DNA from: Dipetalonema caudispina
Lineage: Eukaryota; Nematoda; Chromadorea; Rhabditida; Onchocercidae
Direction: 5' to 3'
Length of the DNA stretch: 64,000 nucleotides
NCBI GenBank assembly: GCA_013365325.1
Contig: JABVXV010000143.1
Span: 84,625 to 148,624 of the forward strand
Numbering within the stretch: position 1 is the stretch's first letter; every line of letters begins with the position of its first letter. The notes beneath the pieces were generated by a model. The model did not search any database. It saw only the letters and a list, made by a program, of their open reading frames with translations, and was not told the DNA's origin. Positions 52,454 through 64,000 of this stretch are shown here, in pieces. The translations under genes and the position numbers were made by a program.

Positions 52454-54864
52454 ATATGTGATCAGAAAACTTTCCCAATATATATTACTCAGCACTTTCA
52501 CTTAATTACCTGAATGCATATATTTGTTTAAACTAGTTTAACGTTAAGCCTGAGCTACTTTACTTAACAGTGAAAAATACTACTTTTTACTATTTAGTGG
52601 ACAAAGAGTATTAGTCGAGTTTCTTTTTGGACTTCTTGGAATTTAAATTAGATCTGTACTTGAATTATTTAATCGTATAATTTACTCACTTTCTATTTTA
52701 TCTAAACTATTTAAATTACTCGTATTCAGATTACTTTTCCACATTAACTTCTCGTGCGAAGCCTAGAATGAAATAATCAAAAAAATCCTTCGTCCTTCTT
52801 GGATGTATGGAAATTAACCTGATAGTTGCAAGTAAATTTAAATTGATTTTGCTAAATTGTAATTTTTATTTTCTTACGGTTCGGTTTTTTTGAGTCATTT
52901 TGATTTTATGAATTATAATATTAAATAATTCACTGTCAGTATTTTCCTACATCAGTTTTTTTCCTTAATTTCTTTTTTTATCTTATCTCCGGGGAACTTA
53001 AGAACGTGTCAATTAAATGGATAGTTTGATGTTTGAAAAGTGAAAACAGCTGATAACCGTAAATAAGCTCCACTATCTCTTCATTACAAAAATGACCATA
53101 TGTATTTTCATGTTTTTACAGCTGAGCATTATGGTTCATGTTATTTTCGTAAGAGATAAAATGCATTAAATATAAACCAGAAATGAACTTTCTCGTTGGA
53201 AATCGCTGAAGTGATACTTTTTATTATCAAAGAGAAATCAATTGGGAAGGGTAACTAAAGAATGAAAAAGAACAACAGAGCTGGCAATAATTGGACTCTG
53301 GATGGACCATATTTCATTTCTCTTTTGAAATATTAGAATTAGAGCAGGAGGAAAAGGAGGGAAAAGGGATTAGCAATAAATACCAATAACAGATATAAGT
53401 GGAACTTTTGTACTACCCCTAGTTCCATCTAATACTTTACCCTTTTCATTTGCCTTTGCTTCAGCTTTTTAAGTTTGTAGATATTTGCGTCACGTTTTCT
53501 TCATCTTTTGGTTTTACGTTATACTTTCAATTTTGTTTCCAAAATGAATATTTATACGAACTATCGTATACATTGCTACACCTTTATCCTATGCTTGCAT
53601 CGTCTGCAGTATCTGCATGCATGCTTTTCTCATATGTTGCGTAAAAGAAATCTCGTTGATATTTGCATAAATAAATATTTCCACCGTAAATCGAAGTAGC
53701 TTCATGTCGGAGAAGTGGTTTAGTATGGACTTCGACAAAATAACTGGTTTTGAGTGGTAAGGTTAAACAAAGCTAATGTTATAATGAATTGCAGTTTAAT
53801 TAATTTTCCAGTGGTGCAAGATTTTTTCATTGATGGACGATGTTAATTCGAAATGAATTCATATATACATATATATATATATGATTTATATATCAGTCTT
53901 TGCTATAACTTCTAATTGTATAAGGATCAGGGGAAAAAATGCCAAGTGCTCATTTCAGGCATTCATGGTTCTCCAAATGGGCCAATAAAACAAGTGTATC
54001 CTCCAAATCGCCTTTCTCATTTGATCCAGGTCAGTTCAACAATCTGTACGCCAGACACATCACACATCTTGTGTTCTCTTTCTCATTTTGTTTTCTTTTT
54101 TCGATACTATTATTGCTTGTTGCTTTGCCTTAAAGGAATACAGTGACTTCGAACTAATTTTAGAGAATGTGGAGAAGTTTCATTAATATAAAGCAGTTGC
54201 TACTTACACACAGAATATCGCTTTTCTCAGCATTCATTAGTCTTAGTAAATCAGATATGTGTACGTACATATTTAATTAAACAGAGCTAATAATTGAGTT
54301 GGGAGAATCCAGGAGGAACCAGATATAAACGCTTTGAGCAATTTCTATCACTTCCATCCTATCTCAGCAGTATTTCTGTGCTTATAACTTTTCAGCTCAT
54401 TTGTTTCAATACTCTATTAATGAATGATATTCGCTCAGTACTGCATATGTTACCAGTTTTTATGCTTGCATAGATCAAGTTATAAATTCAAACAAGCATT
54501 TTTCCTATTACTTTTATGCTGTTATCATACCATCATCTTCCCTTACCATATACCAAATTTACAACTGAAAGTTAATACAATGGAACAACATTTGAAGTGT
54601 TCATTAATATACGCTTACCAAAGGCATTAGAATTTCAACTATTTTAAGGACAAAATTGAGTAAGGGTTAAAATTTCGGTGCTATTTAAATTGGCTACACT
54701 TCCGGTACCTTCGTATTATTTTCGACGAACAACAGAAATTTAAAAAACCAAAAGGTAAAACTTCAGATTTAAACTGCTTGGAATAATTTTTCACAACAGA
54801 ATCAAGCAAGTTTGAAAAACGAAGTAGTGCTGAGTGCTGCAATTTATGGCCGCCAACATTTCCG
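52454..54864. other. Convergent intergenic region between PDCD6-like and SLY1
   Basis: About 2.4 kb separating two genes transcribed toward each other. It is AT-rich, with an (AT)n stretch near 53864-53885 and a purine-rich tract near 53340-53370. One isolated exon-like frame occurs at 53939-54029 (listed separately). Otherwise I see only untranslated or intergenic sequence. Confidence 0.5.
53939..54029 (+). other. Orphan exon-like open frame
   Basis: An ATG-started frame (MPSAHFRHSWFSKWANKTS...) runs to CCA G followed by a good GTCAGT donor. A TTTCAG acceptor inside it (ending 53958) would instead define a 71-base internal exon. Less AT-rich than its surroundings. No partner exon or family similarity was found on the + strand before the opposing SLY1 gene, so it may be chance or a piece of a lost or non-coding transcript. 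Confidence 0.15.
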
Positions 54865-57800
54865 TCATGACATTTCTCGGCCAAGACGAGTCAACTGAAA
54901 ATAAATTTTGAAATCCTGAGATACTTTTACACCAAACTTCCACTCACCAATCATAGCTCTACGAATGTAAGAACGAGAATGTCCACAAAAACAAATAAAT
55001 CGCTTCAATCACATAGCTACAATGATTTTTTTTACGATAATACTTTGAAAAATAGAGCGACGGATATGTTGTACTTAAGTTAGTTACGATAGAATAACAA
55101 CTTGAATATTACAAACTGATTGAGAACTTCAGATTTCAAACTTTTTTAGTGAAAAGGATACTTTCAACAAAGAATATGCCTATCCAATTTCTCTTTCTCA
55201 CCCAATACTTTTGAATTCAAACCTGCTCGACAAATTGCTTCGGATTGACTAATTCCGTGCAACCATATGTTATTCTTGCAAGACCTTTTGATTTACCGTA
55301 ATCCACAATATTTTGATATTCCACATAATTCCCACCACCGATAACAAAAACTATAACATCCTGCGCCGGACTACCACGCGCACGTTGAGGCCTGAACATT
55401 CAGTTATTTTATGGCTCCAGTTCAATCGATTAAAGACTTTAAAATCCCAAATTCTTTGAAAAAGGAACAAATATAACGAAGCATGATGCAAAATATTCAT
55501 ATGAGTAGACTGCTTACGAAAACATACTCTTTGCCAGTCGAATGCATCAATTTCGGGTCGTAATATCGAAATTCAGCGTCACTGCATCGAGAATTACATT
55601 GAAAATTACCCGTAAGAATTGCATCGACCATCTAAAATCACACTGCAACAATTTTCAGCACAAAATAATAACATCCTAAATTTTAATTCATCTCCAGCAT
55701 GTTGACCGACAAAGCATACGAAGCTTGAACTTCATTTTGGTGGAATAACTAAATTCGTAAATCAAATTCATAAACAGGACAAAAAAACTCGTTAAAACAT
55801 CGAATAAACATGCTTTTGTCAGCGGAAGATTGTGTTTTTTCGGAACAAGGTTTTTCACTCCTTCCATGAATAATTGTGAGCCACGATTAAGTAAATTTGC
55901 AAACATATTATCGGTTTTAATACCACCGCCCGAATAATCGTTTGTTACACGATTCAGGTTCATATTTGATATTGACCTGCAACAGTCATGAGAAGTAAAT
56001 CTTCCCGAATGTCAATTTTTTTTATCTTCTACTTCCTATAAGAGTGCAATCACTATTAGTTAATTCTTGATGAAAAATGATGCAGATCGAAAGCCCTATG
56101 TTTTTTACATCAACAACATAGCGCTCGGCAGGAATCCAGTGTTATTAACAACATGAAATTTGCAATTTATTTCAATGAAAAAAGCTTTCATTTTTATTAT
56201 TAAGAAGTCTTCACCTTAATTGTTTGACATATTTGACAGCTGCATCATCTAAGCCAACTTCTTTCAGATAATCAGCTTGCTCTCTTAGTTCATCCTGTAA
56301 ATGAATTCGAAGAAATTATCATCAGAATTATTCAGTTACTCACAAACACGTCTTTCAGTAATCTGCAAGGCAGAACAACTGTGCAGGAGCTTTTAGAAAT
56401 AAAGACATCAAATCACTTCCACTTAATCCATTTGCTCTCCTGGCTGGCATCTTCGTAGTATTATTTAAAATAATTATCTGATTAATCCTGCAAGAATCGC
56501 AGGAAATCGAAACTTCGTTTCGAAAAAAGAAAAAAAAAGCCTTCCAAACTTCGTTTTTGTGGTCAGCAAAAACAATCAATCGTTACCTGAGAGGTGCTGG
56601 AGGAACAAAGATAATTGATCAGCATAACTCGCAAAGTATCCTCGTGAACACTAGACTGACGCATTAGTTCTATAACACTTGCATCACTCAATAATCCATC
56701 CATTATCTTCTCTTCGGCTTCAAAAAGGACGTCAAGCTTCCTGAAGCAAATTAACCGAATGCATTCACAAATTCATACTTTGACAACATATAGCTAAGTG
56801 GAACTAAAAAATCTGCGACTGACAATATGAAACCCTTACCGTTGCTTAATTTGGTCAAGAACTGCAGTTGCAACGGTTGTGTGCAAATCGATTAAGCGTT
56901 TCTTTTCTAACAGTTCCGGAAGTGAACCAACTGTAGAAGTCAACTTAGCTGTTGCATCACTTAACAAACTCACAGTTTCGTCGGACTCCATATCATCCAT
57001 ACCCTAGAATAAACCTTAATTAGGAGCCATGATTACTCAACGATACATGCAGATATGCAGGTATTTCTTGGGTGGTGATAACACTTGAGAAATATAAATT
57101 TATCGACCCTTGTAAAAGGATCTCACTATAAAAACTGCCGAACTATTATGTCCTATATGATAGCGGACAACAGTGCTCACTACACTTGCTTGAATTATGG
57201 GAAACTATGTCGCGCTGTATACAGAAAGCATCCAAAAGTAATCCCTGGATATTAAGTAGATAACTTTCTAACACTTAATTCAAATGAGTAAATGATTTCC
57301 TGCCGCTTAACTCAAACAAATTGTATCGTTAAATAATTAAGCTTGAATAAGTAAAAAATATGTGCAAACATAAGTGTGTACTAACTTCATACCATGGCAT
57401 GCTTTAGACGTTTGATTTCATCTTCGCTATTTCTATAAGCCTCAACTTCTTCCTGAATTGCTTCGGCTACCAATGGAAAAGCGCTTCCTTTATGTCCCAT
57501 CCATAGCTTATCACGAGAATTCATGTCATATTCCTTCCTTCTCCCAGTTTTATCTTTAATTACGACACGATTCAGATCCAAATCCTATAAAAAAACTGTT
57601 GATATTTTATAATCTTAAGTAAATGCATGGTTGAAATTGTCCATATACTAAAAATTCACTCTGACCTAACTGAACACCGACCACAAACTGCCTTAACCAG
57701 GCAAAGGAACGACTGACCGGCTAAGTTACTAAACAGTTCACCCATTTGCGGAACTACTTACTAACAAATCATGTATAAGAGCTTGATAAGTCCATGTATG

Positions 57801-59989
57801 ACGAAGCATTGTTGCTAGGTCCATGCCACGATCGGCAATGATTAAAACAGGTCGATGAATAATCAATCGTCCAGCGCGAACACTATCTTGTACAAATAAA
57901 TTGTTGCGAGCATCACGGAAATTATCCCGTAACTTCTGATCTAAACGCTGCAAAAACATTTCTGTATTTGAGTAACAATTTGCAGAAAGATATAAACATT
58001 TTCTTATATTAGGAAAACTCAAGTAGTATCATCTGAGTCGTTAAACTAAATCAAGAAACTAATTTACCACGGCGACTTGTTCAGCAGCATTATCCTTTAA
58101 ACAACGTATAATAGGTACTACACCCAATGTCGCACATACCGAAAATAAACCATCAACAACAGTATCAATGAGAACTTCCATCTGTTGTGGAGTCACTGTA
58201 GGATCGCTTATTGCTAAAAGAAAAGCAATGGGTGACATATCCAACTACTTCGATCGTGGGACTCGAAATGAAATGGAAATGGAATAAGTGGAAATCTAAT
58301 CTGAAGTCAGTCTGAAGTCAGAGGATTGGCAATTTTTGATTTACAACTTGTCAAGGAGTGGAAATATTAGCAAAAAATCTAACACACAAAATTAGACAGA
58401 AAAAATCCAAAAATAAGGGTGAAGAATCAGTCAGATGGAAAGGAACGCTGTACTAATATTTACAGGGAAAAAAAAAAAAAAAAACAAAAAAAAATCAGAA
58501 ACCTGAAAAGTAAACGGAACGTGCACGGTTTAGATAGAAAAAGGTATCTAACACTAGAAAAATTATTTAAAAAAGTAAGTACCGTAAAATGAAAAGGGAC
58601 TGTTATCATTGTATCTTTGCAATACAAATAAGTCATCCTCCAATGATATGAAGTTCAGGAACTGATCCATAAGCTGAAAATAATGTGTGACAATGAGAAT
58701 TCTGTAGAACTGAATGAATAAAATAGTAAATTCTGCGGAAATTTTTTAAAATCTAACCTTCTGAACGTGCTGAACCGTTCCACCACGGACAGCAGCAGAT
58801 GCTAGTTGCTCAAGACGCGGCCTGCTCAGTGGGCTAATCATATTCAAATAATAGCTATCATACATTCCCTAAAATGACAATATTCATGTCATCTTATACA
58901 CTAAAAAAGTTAAGCACAAAAACTGTGTTTCTGAAATATCATTTACCCTTCTTTCGATATTCCCGGAAACGAAGTTTTAATCCAAATCTTGATCTACTAG
59001 AAAAGATAGTCATTGTCTATACTATCAACAGAAATCTATATTACTAACAAAATCAAAAAATGCATCTCTGATACTGACAGCCATATCCCATAGCTATTAA
59101 AATCTAAAACACCTTACTGAAAAAATCTCAAAGCAAAAGCCAAGCATCCGAGACCCATTCCATTAAAAAAAACTTCTACCAAAATCGGGTGATGACATTT
59201 ACATTATGTTTTTCAATCTTTCTTTCGTAGAAGTGTTAATAATTCCGCAAATAATAAGCTGCGCTTATTGAGCAAACTAAAAAAACAGTCATAATGCGGT
59301 TATATGTAAATCTGAATCTCAAAATACTAACAGATTTTTTTTACATACTTTGTTGAGGTCATCGCAAATCATTTTAACGTTTTCATCGGTGGGAGAAATG
59401 AAATATACAGCAGGCACATCGGGCAAAATTTCACGATGACTGCTTAAAAGTCTGTAAAAGCTAATCACATAATTAAATTATGAACATAAATTCTTAGTAA
59501 TCAAAAATTAAATCATTTGCTGCTAACTCGGAAAAGATCTGAATTGAAGGAAGAGAATGCTAGCTTTAATTCGGTCACAAGGACATCTGTTTACGACTAA
59601 TAACCAGGAACAATTAATAAATTACAAATGTAAAGTGATTCCCAGGTCCCTAAGCTGCTTGATCGTTAGCAACGGAGATATGATATCCTGCCCATAGCGA
59701 TCTAAAATGAGTATTTTCCAGACCGGTTCCACAGCCATCGACATTGGCAGCGCTTGATTGAGATTTAATAACTGTTTCAAAGAAGCTGAAAAAAGACTGA
59801 ATGGAAATTACAGCAGCAGAAAATATGTTTCTAGCAACAAATCCATGAAGTAACGACCTTTCCATGTTCAAGCATTTCTGTCCAAATTTCCAAAAAGTGA
59901 AAAACGTAAGAATGAGTGCGAAACAAAGTACAATACTTACCAATTTGTCGCATCCGAATCGTTTCATTCCAGTCCGTTTGATCATTCAT
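54865..59989 (-). CDS. SCFD1: SLY1/SCFD1, Sec1/Munc18-family ER-Golgi SNARE regulator
   Basis: SLY1 binds the Golgi/ER syntaxin (Sed5/STX5) and chaperones SNARE assembly in ER-Golgi transport. Fifteen exons on the - strand, in transcript order: 59989-59941, 59785-59626, 59451-59349, 58868-58758, 58673-58583, 58213-58068, 57947-57762, 57584-57393, 57003-56840, 56740-56587, 56294-56215, 55976-55814, 55631-55528, 55391-55223 and 54894-54865. They join in phase to 633 residues; human SCFD1 is about 642. Signature segments: [19 protein letters not shown] (about residues 40-58), [105 protein letters not shown] and [20 protein letters not shown] near the C-terminus. The last exon codes only LTRLGREMS, matching the family's end LSQLGQ. 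The intron 55813-55632 has a GC donor. The loop between HDLL and the WMGHKG segment is shorter than in vertebrates. Confidence 0.93.
58467..58492. repeat. Poly(A) run in a SLY1 intron
   Basis: A run of about 18 A bases, one C, then more A, lies in the intron between the exons at 58673-58583 and 58213-58068. Simple sequence. Confidence 0.8.
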
Positions 59990-61713
59990 CGTTCATCCAC
60001 ACTTTGTCGTACAACTCTTTAATGCAGAGAAATTAATTATAGTTGAAAAGTAAATCAGTGCAGAAAAATCAATCGATGGGGCATTTGACAGGTTTTCCAG
60101 TCTTGCTTTGAATGTCACAGTTATGTGTGTCATGTTATTGGGATCAGTCCATGAGGATGAGTTACACACAACCGATAATCACTTTTGATTCGAATAAATG
60201 AAAATGATCCTAGTGACGTGGATTTTAAGTTTACGTAAGTAGTTCGAACGAATATGGAAAATCGTTCATTTCTGAATTTCCATACAAAAAATATCCTCAA
60301 AAGAATGACATCAAAATGCTTTATAAAAAAGAAACTACCATAGCTTTGCAATAGCTATTTTATTTCTTCATTTCGCATTAATTTTAAGGAATAAAATTCT
60401 CGCATAAAATGTGGTCTGAAACGACCACTGACGATACCCATTGAAGAGAAACCAGAAAAGCGGTTAATTTGTTTGATACAACACATATACGGAAATGTTA
60501 CGTCATCGTGAACTAACCACTGGTTTGAAGTTCTCGATCACAAATCTAAGCATGTGCAATGTAGGAATACTTGATGACAGGTACGATATGAAACGCTTCA
60601 TTTCAACCTTCTCATTAATCCACAACTAATTAGGTCAAATTTCGGGAAAGTTTAATCTCATAAGTTTCTCTTTCTTCCTTATAAAAAAATTTATAGTCAA
60701 CTGTCCATTTCTAGTTCTCGTTTCTTTTCTTTTTTCTCGGTAAATTTTAAAGTAATTAGAACTGAACTTACAAATATCACTATTTTGATTGTGACAGTAG
60801 AACTTAAACACGGAGTATATTATCAATGCTTGTTCCCGAAATAGTAGTAATCGTTGAAATTTTTGAGGTTTTTATTGAAAGTACTATCCAAATGAAAATT
60901 AAGCTTATCGATTTTTAACTGATATTACTTCAAGGTATCGGCAGTAAAAGCAGTACGCTAAATTGTGCAGTCAGTTGGATGCCTAAAAAAAAGAAATTCG
61001 GAAGGTTTTCTCTCTAAAATTGGTTAGATAGAGAAGCAAAGAAAACAAACGATTTATTATTTGCAGCAAAGAGAAACATGATAAATATCGTAACTATTAA
61101 TTTCGGTCAGCTAGTATTATAAAGAAATATTCGAATTTCTTAGATTTAAATTGTTAGAAATTTGACGTATTATCAAATATGCCATTATTTTTGCTGATTT
61201 GTCCGAAATGCCTGGAAAATATCGCGAGGGTTCCATGAAATTTCTATTTGATCACGGAAATACACATGAATTATAACATACAACAGCAAATAGCTAAACT
61301 GGTCTATGATCATCAAATTAAAGCAGAACTAGAACATTGAAATCAAAAACGGAATATTTCTTTTAACTAGGTAAACAATGTTCATCATTAAAATTTCAGA
61401 AAAATATACATTCGATTAGGAATTCTACGGACTGCAAAAAGATAATTTCTAATTCAAAGAACAAAATAAAAAGTCCCGATAAAACAAATCATCGAGATGT
61501 TCCGCCAACACCTCCGAATTGCAGGTAAAAAACTATGGCAATCGAAGCAAAAATGTGATGATGAAATCGAAAGGATATCGCCATAATGAATTAGAATGAC
61601 ATATAAAATTTACATGATAAAATGGATGCAATATGAAATTCTGTTAACCAAGAAGTACTGGACAAAACAACAAAACATGCAAATACAATGTAAGCCACCA
61701 CAATATAATAATT
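59990..61713. other. Region between SLY1 start and the zinc-finger gene end
   Basis: About 1.7 kb of AT-rich DNA. It probably holds the SLY1 promoter near 60000-60100 and 3' sequence of the zinc-finger gene near 61600-61713. Short frames at 60130-60351 and 60635-60826 have no supporting signal. No RNA gene or repeat is recognised. Confidence 0.5.
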
Positions 61714-62702
61714 TTATAGCCTTGCGATCAAAATTATTTTCTTTATTAATACATCTGTAGCAGTGATATCGACTTCACTATGTCTCCATTGATGTTCTTG
61801 CAAATTGCCGGACTGAATGAATGTTTTACCACACACTTCACATTTGAATGGCCGTTTACCTGTATGTATCCGTTGATGTTGTTGCAGATTGCTAGAAAAA
61901 GTGAATGTTTTACCACACACTTCACATTTGAACGGCCGTTCACCCGTATGTATCCGTTGATGTTGTTCCAGATTGCCGGACTGAGTGAATGTTTTACCAC
62001 ACACATCACATTTGAACTGCCGTTCACCCGTATGTATCAGTTGATGTTTTTTCAGATTGCAGGACAGAGTGAATGTTTTACCACACACTTCACATTTGAA
62101 CGGCCGTTCACCCGTATGTATCCGTTCATGTTCTTTCAGATGGCTGGACTTAATGAATGCTTTATTACACACATCACATTTGAACCGCCGTTTGTCCTCC
62201 AGTGTCACCACTTTGTGATTTTGCTGGCCTTTGTTTGATACCTGAAATAACACGAAATGATTCATTTTATGTTCCAAGCTTTCCTGAAATTTTTGAATAA
62301 TAGTAGTGGGAGATATCATTGTAGAATGCTTGCGGTAGTAACATTTCGTCATCGTTTGGTTTCGTTGTATTTTAGGAGGATCTCGACGAAATATGGTAAT
62401 AGTTTGAAAAAGAGTGTGAATTCTGCTATTTTGTGCTGATGATTTGAGATAAAAACATTGACAGACTAATTCCATAAAAATGATTCCGGAATTTAATATA
62501 TAATAAGCTTCCTTGTGTTGTCTACAAGGTGTGATCGCAAAGCATCAATTAGTTCAGAAGTAACTAAGCAATGAAAAAGCGGTAATTCTGCTGCTGATTT
62601 TTCTTCCGTTTTGTCCTTAGCAAAGACAAAAGATTTACTTACCGTTATTTGTGCGATAGATAATGGCAAAATAATGAGTGCAAAATAATGTGATAGTAGC
62701 AT
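61714..62702 (-). CDS. Five-finger C2H2 zinc-finger protein with a signal-peptide-like first exon
   Basis: The gene model has two - strand exons, 62702-62643 and 62241-61714, joined in phase 0 by a GTAAGT donor and a TTATTTCAG acceptor, giving 195 residues. Exon 1 codes only 20 residues, beginning MLLSHYFALIILPLSIAQ, with a hydrophobic core and small residues near the end, like a secretory signal. Exon 2 begins VSNKGQQNHKVVTLEDKRRFKC and then has five tandem C2H2 fingers with TGERP/TGERQ/TGKRP linkers, about residues 39-175. Zinc ligands are intact in all five (CxxC...HxxxH). Helix contact residues (-1,2,3,6) read KSHE, LCNK, QGNQ, FSNQ and QGNE. The tail is a short 20-residue non-finger sequence. 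An alternative start in the longer open frame (62475) would give a 253-residue protein without the signal-like exon, but its first 78 residues look like intron sequence. Fingers of this type normally bind DNA; the N-terminus argues for secretion, so the role is open. Confidence 0.75.
61780..62190 (-). repeat. Tandem 84-base units coding the five zinc fingers
   Basis: Five 84-base units (28 codons each) repeat with high identity, most clearly in the TTTACCACACACTTCACATTTGA-type stretch seen on the + strand about every 84 bases (shortened here: TTTACCACACACTTCACATT). The repeat also creates a long open frame on the opposite strand (61780-62238), which is a shadow and not a gene. Confidence 0.9.
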
Positions 62703-64000
62703 ATTGATACGGGGACAATTTCCAGCGATATATTATAGAAGTGATGGAATTTAACGCAGAATATGTTTTCGAAAAATATTCCTCGAAAGATAGCCAACTG
62801 ATTCAGCGAAGAATAACTGTCACACTGACGGAGAAAACCATATGATCAGATAAAATCATAGAATATTAATTGAAATTCCATACTTCTCTAAAATATAATT
62901 CCAATCATTGTCTATGCAATATCAATCAGCTCATAACAATAGAACAATTGAAAATCATCACCACGGAATGAAATAATCCGGAGAATATGTAAAAATGATG
63001 AGCCACTGGTTTTTGATCGGAATTTACGAATTGTATATTTCACATTTGAATGCCTGACTTTTTTTTTTATTTGTGTTAATTTTCAAGATTTAATATCTGT
63101 ATGGAATGCAATCAGATCAGCTTGAATCTCAAAGTACCTTCATCCAACCTGGTTCAAATTTTATATTTTAGTTATGAGGAATGGGAAAAAATTGTTACTT
63201 ATACAGCGATAGTAGCAATATTGGATGGAAAACACAGTTTAAAAAAAAATTACTTACTGTTGAAATGCTTTAAAGAAGTCTGAAATGAAGTCCCTAAAAG
63301 GTAAAAAATCATATCTGAATTAACTTCATTCATCGTTTGATTTCTTCATAAATCAAAAATTAGTTTAAGTAGAAATTACAAGATTGATAATGTTTGGCCA
63401 TATTCTCTCCTTGTAATAATGTCACCAATATGGATTTTGTCACGCATTTCTGCCATTTCAGTTACCATTATAGTTAATCCTTGCAAAATAAAGTAACCGA
63501 TTAATGGTATTGTTCCAAAAGATAACCGATTATTCAGAATTATAATGATATATGCATTCTTTTCATTTTAGTTTAAGTAATGTTAAAGGATAACAGTTTG
63601 CTCAGGCGCAATCGTTATCATAAAATATCATCATAAAACTTTATCCTCCATAATCCTCAAAAAAGCAAAGGAAATGATTGATAAAAATTGATTGTATACA
63701 ATAATTAATATACTGCAATGAAATGTAAATGATGAAAAGGATTATTAAAATGTTCATAGAGTGCAGATATTTGATCATATTCCACTGCAAGATATGATTC
63801 TTTGTGCTCTGAGATTGGGAGAAAGTTTTGCACATATAAATGAAAATTTAGAAATTCAAGGAAATAATAAGAAATAAAACAATATAATGATCCAATCATT
63901 AAATAGTGGTTATTTTAAAATTTTTGTTGTTTACTGCATGGTTGCTTTTGAAGAATTGAAATATTGCCATCCTTTTATGATAATATAACGTTGCTTGTTT
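62703..64000. other. Upstream of the zinc-finger gene to the window end, no supported gene
   Basis: About 1.3 kb of AT-rich sequence. It should contain the promoter of the zinc-finger gene directly after 62703, with the line ATGCTACTATC preceded by GTCCCCGTATCAAT on the - strand. The overlapping - strand frames at 63641-63899 have no splice context or similarity. Confidence 0.5.

Noticed and set aside
56355..56579. 74-codon - strand frame within SLY1
   Set aside because: The exons on both sides (56740-56587 and 56294-56215) join in phase and match the family directly, so this is intron.
61780..62238. Long + strand open frame (152 codons) opposite the zinc fingers
   Set aside because: It is the mirror of the 84-base finger repeats on the - strand; the repeat keeps that frame open. 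No independent coding signal.
62242..62475. 5' part of the long zinc-finger open frame as coding sequence
   Set aside because: This segment lacks finger or domain character, contains the TTATTTCAG acceptor at its end, and is better read as intron because a phase-matched signal-like exon lies upstream. It stays possible as an alternative isoform.

Overview
This is an AT-rich eukaryotic window with intron-split genes. It most likely comes from a filarial-type parasitic nematode. The evidence is the worm-like splice sites (short TTTTCAG or TTTTAG acceptors, GTAAG/GTATG donors), many introns of 70 bases to 2.4 kb, strongly AT-biased codons, and a gene set whose proteins align exon by exon with animal UNC80, BACURD/KCTD, EXOSC8, PDCD6 and SCFD1. 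The species cannot be named from the sequence. All exon models below were built by hand from splice signals, reading phase and remembered family similarity. No search was run.

Layout. Bases 1-6258 are AT-rich and hold no gene I can support. From 6259 to 41409 (+) lies one very large gene, an apparently complete unc-80 (67 exons, about 3,440 codons). It encodes the giant scaffold subunit of the NALCN/NCA sodium leak channel. Next come three more + strand genes: a BACURD-type KCTD protein (CUL3 adaptor, 43625-45898), the exosome ring subunit EXOSC8/RRP43 (46924-48865) and a penta-EF-hand protein of the PDCD6/ALG-2 family (51435-52453). On the - strand are the Sec1/Munc18-family ER-Golgi fusion factor SLY1/SCFD1 (59989 down to 54865) and a short five-finger C2H2 zinc-finger gene (62702 down to 61714), whose first exon looks like a signal peptide. 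SLY1 and PDCD6 converge on the 52.5-54.9 kb interval.

Functionally these are mostly unrelated housekeeping and neuronal genes: ion-channel scaffolding, ubiquitin-ligase adaptor, RNA decay, calcium sensing and membrane fusion. I see no operon-tight spacing; the closest + strand pair (KCTD to EXOSC8) is about 1 kb apart. There is no CRISPR array, rRNA, recognisable tRNA, transposase or viral gene. The most unusual items are the apparently secreted zinc-finger protein, two GC-AG introns, a Cys/His cluster inside UNC-80, a possible alternative cysteine-rich microexon in unc-80, and a 30-base final coding exon in SLY1.
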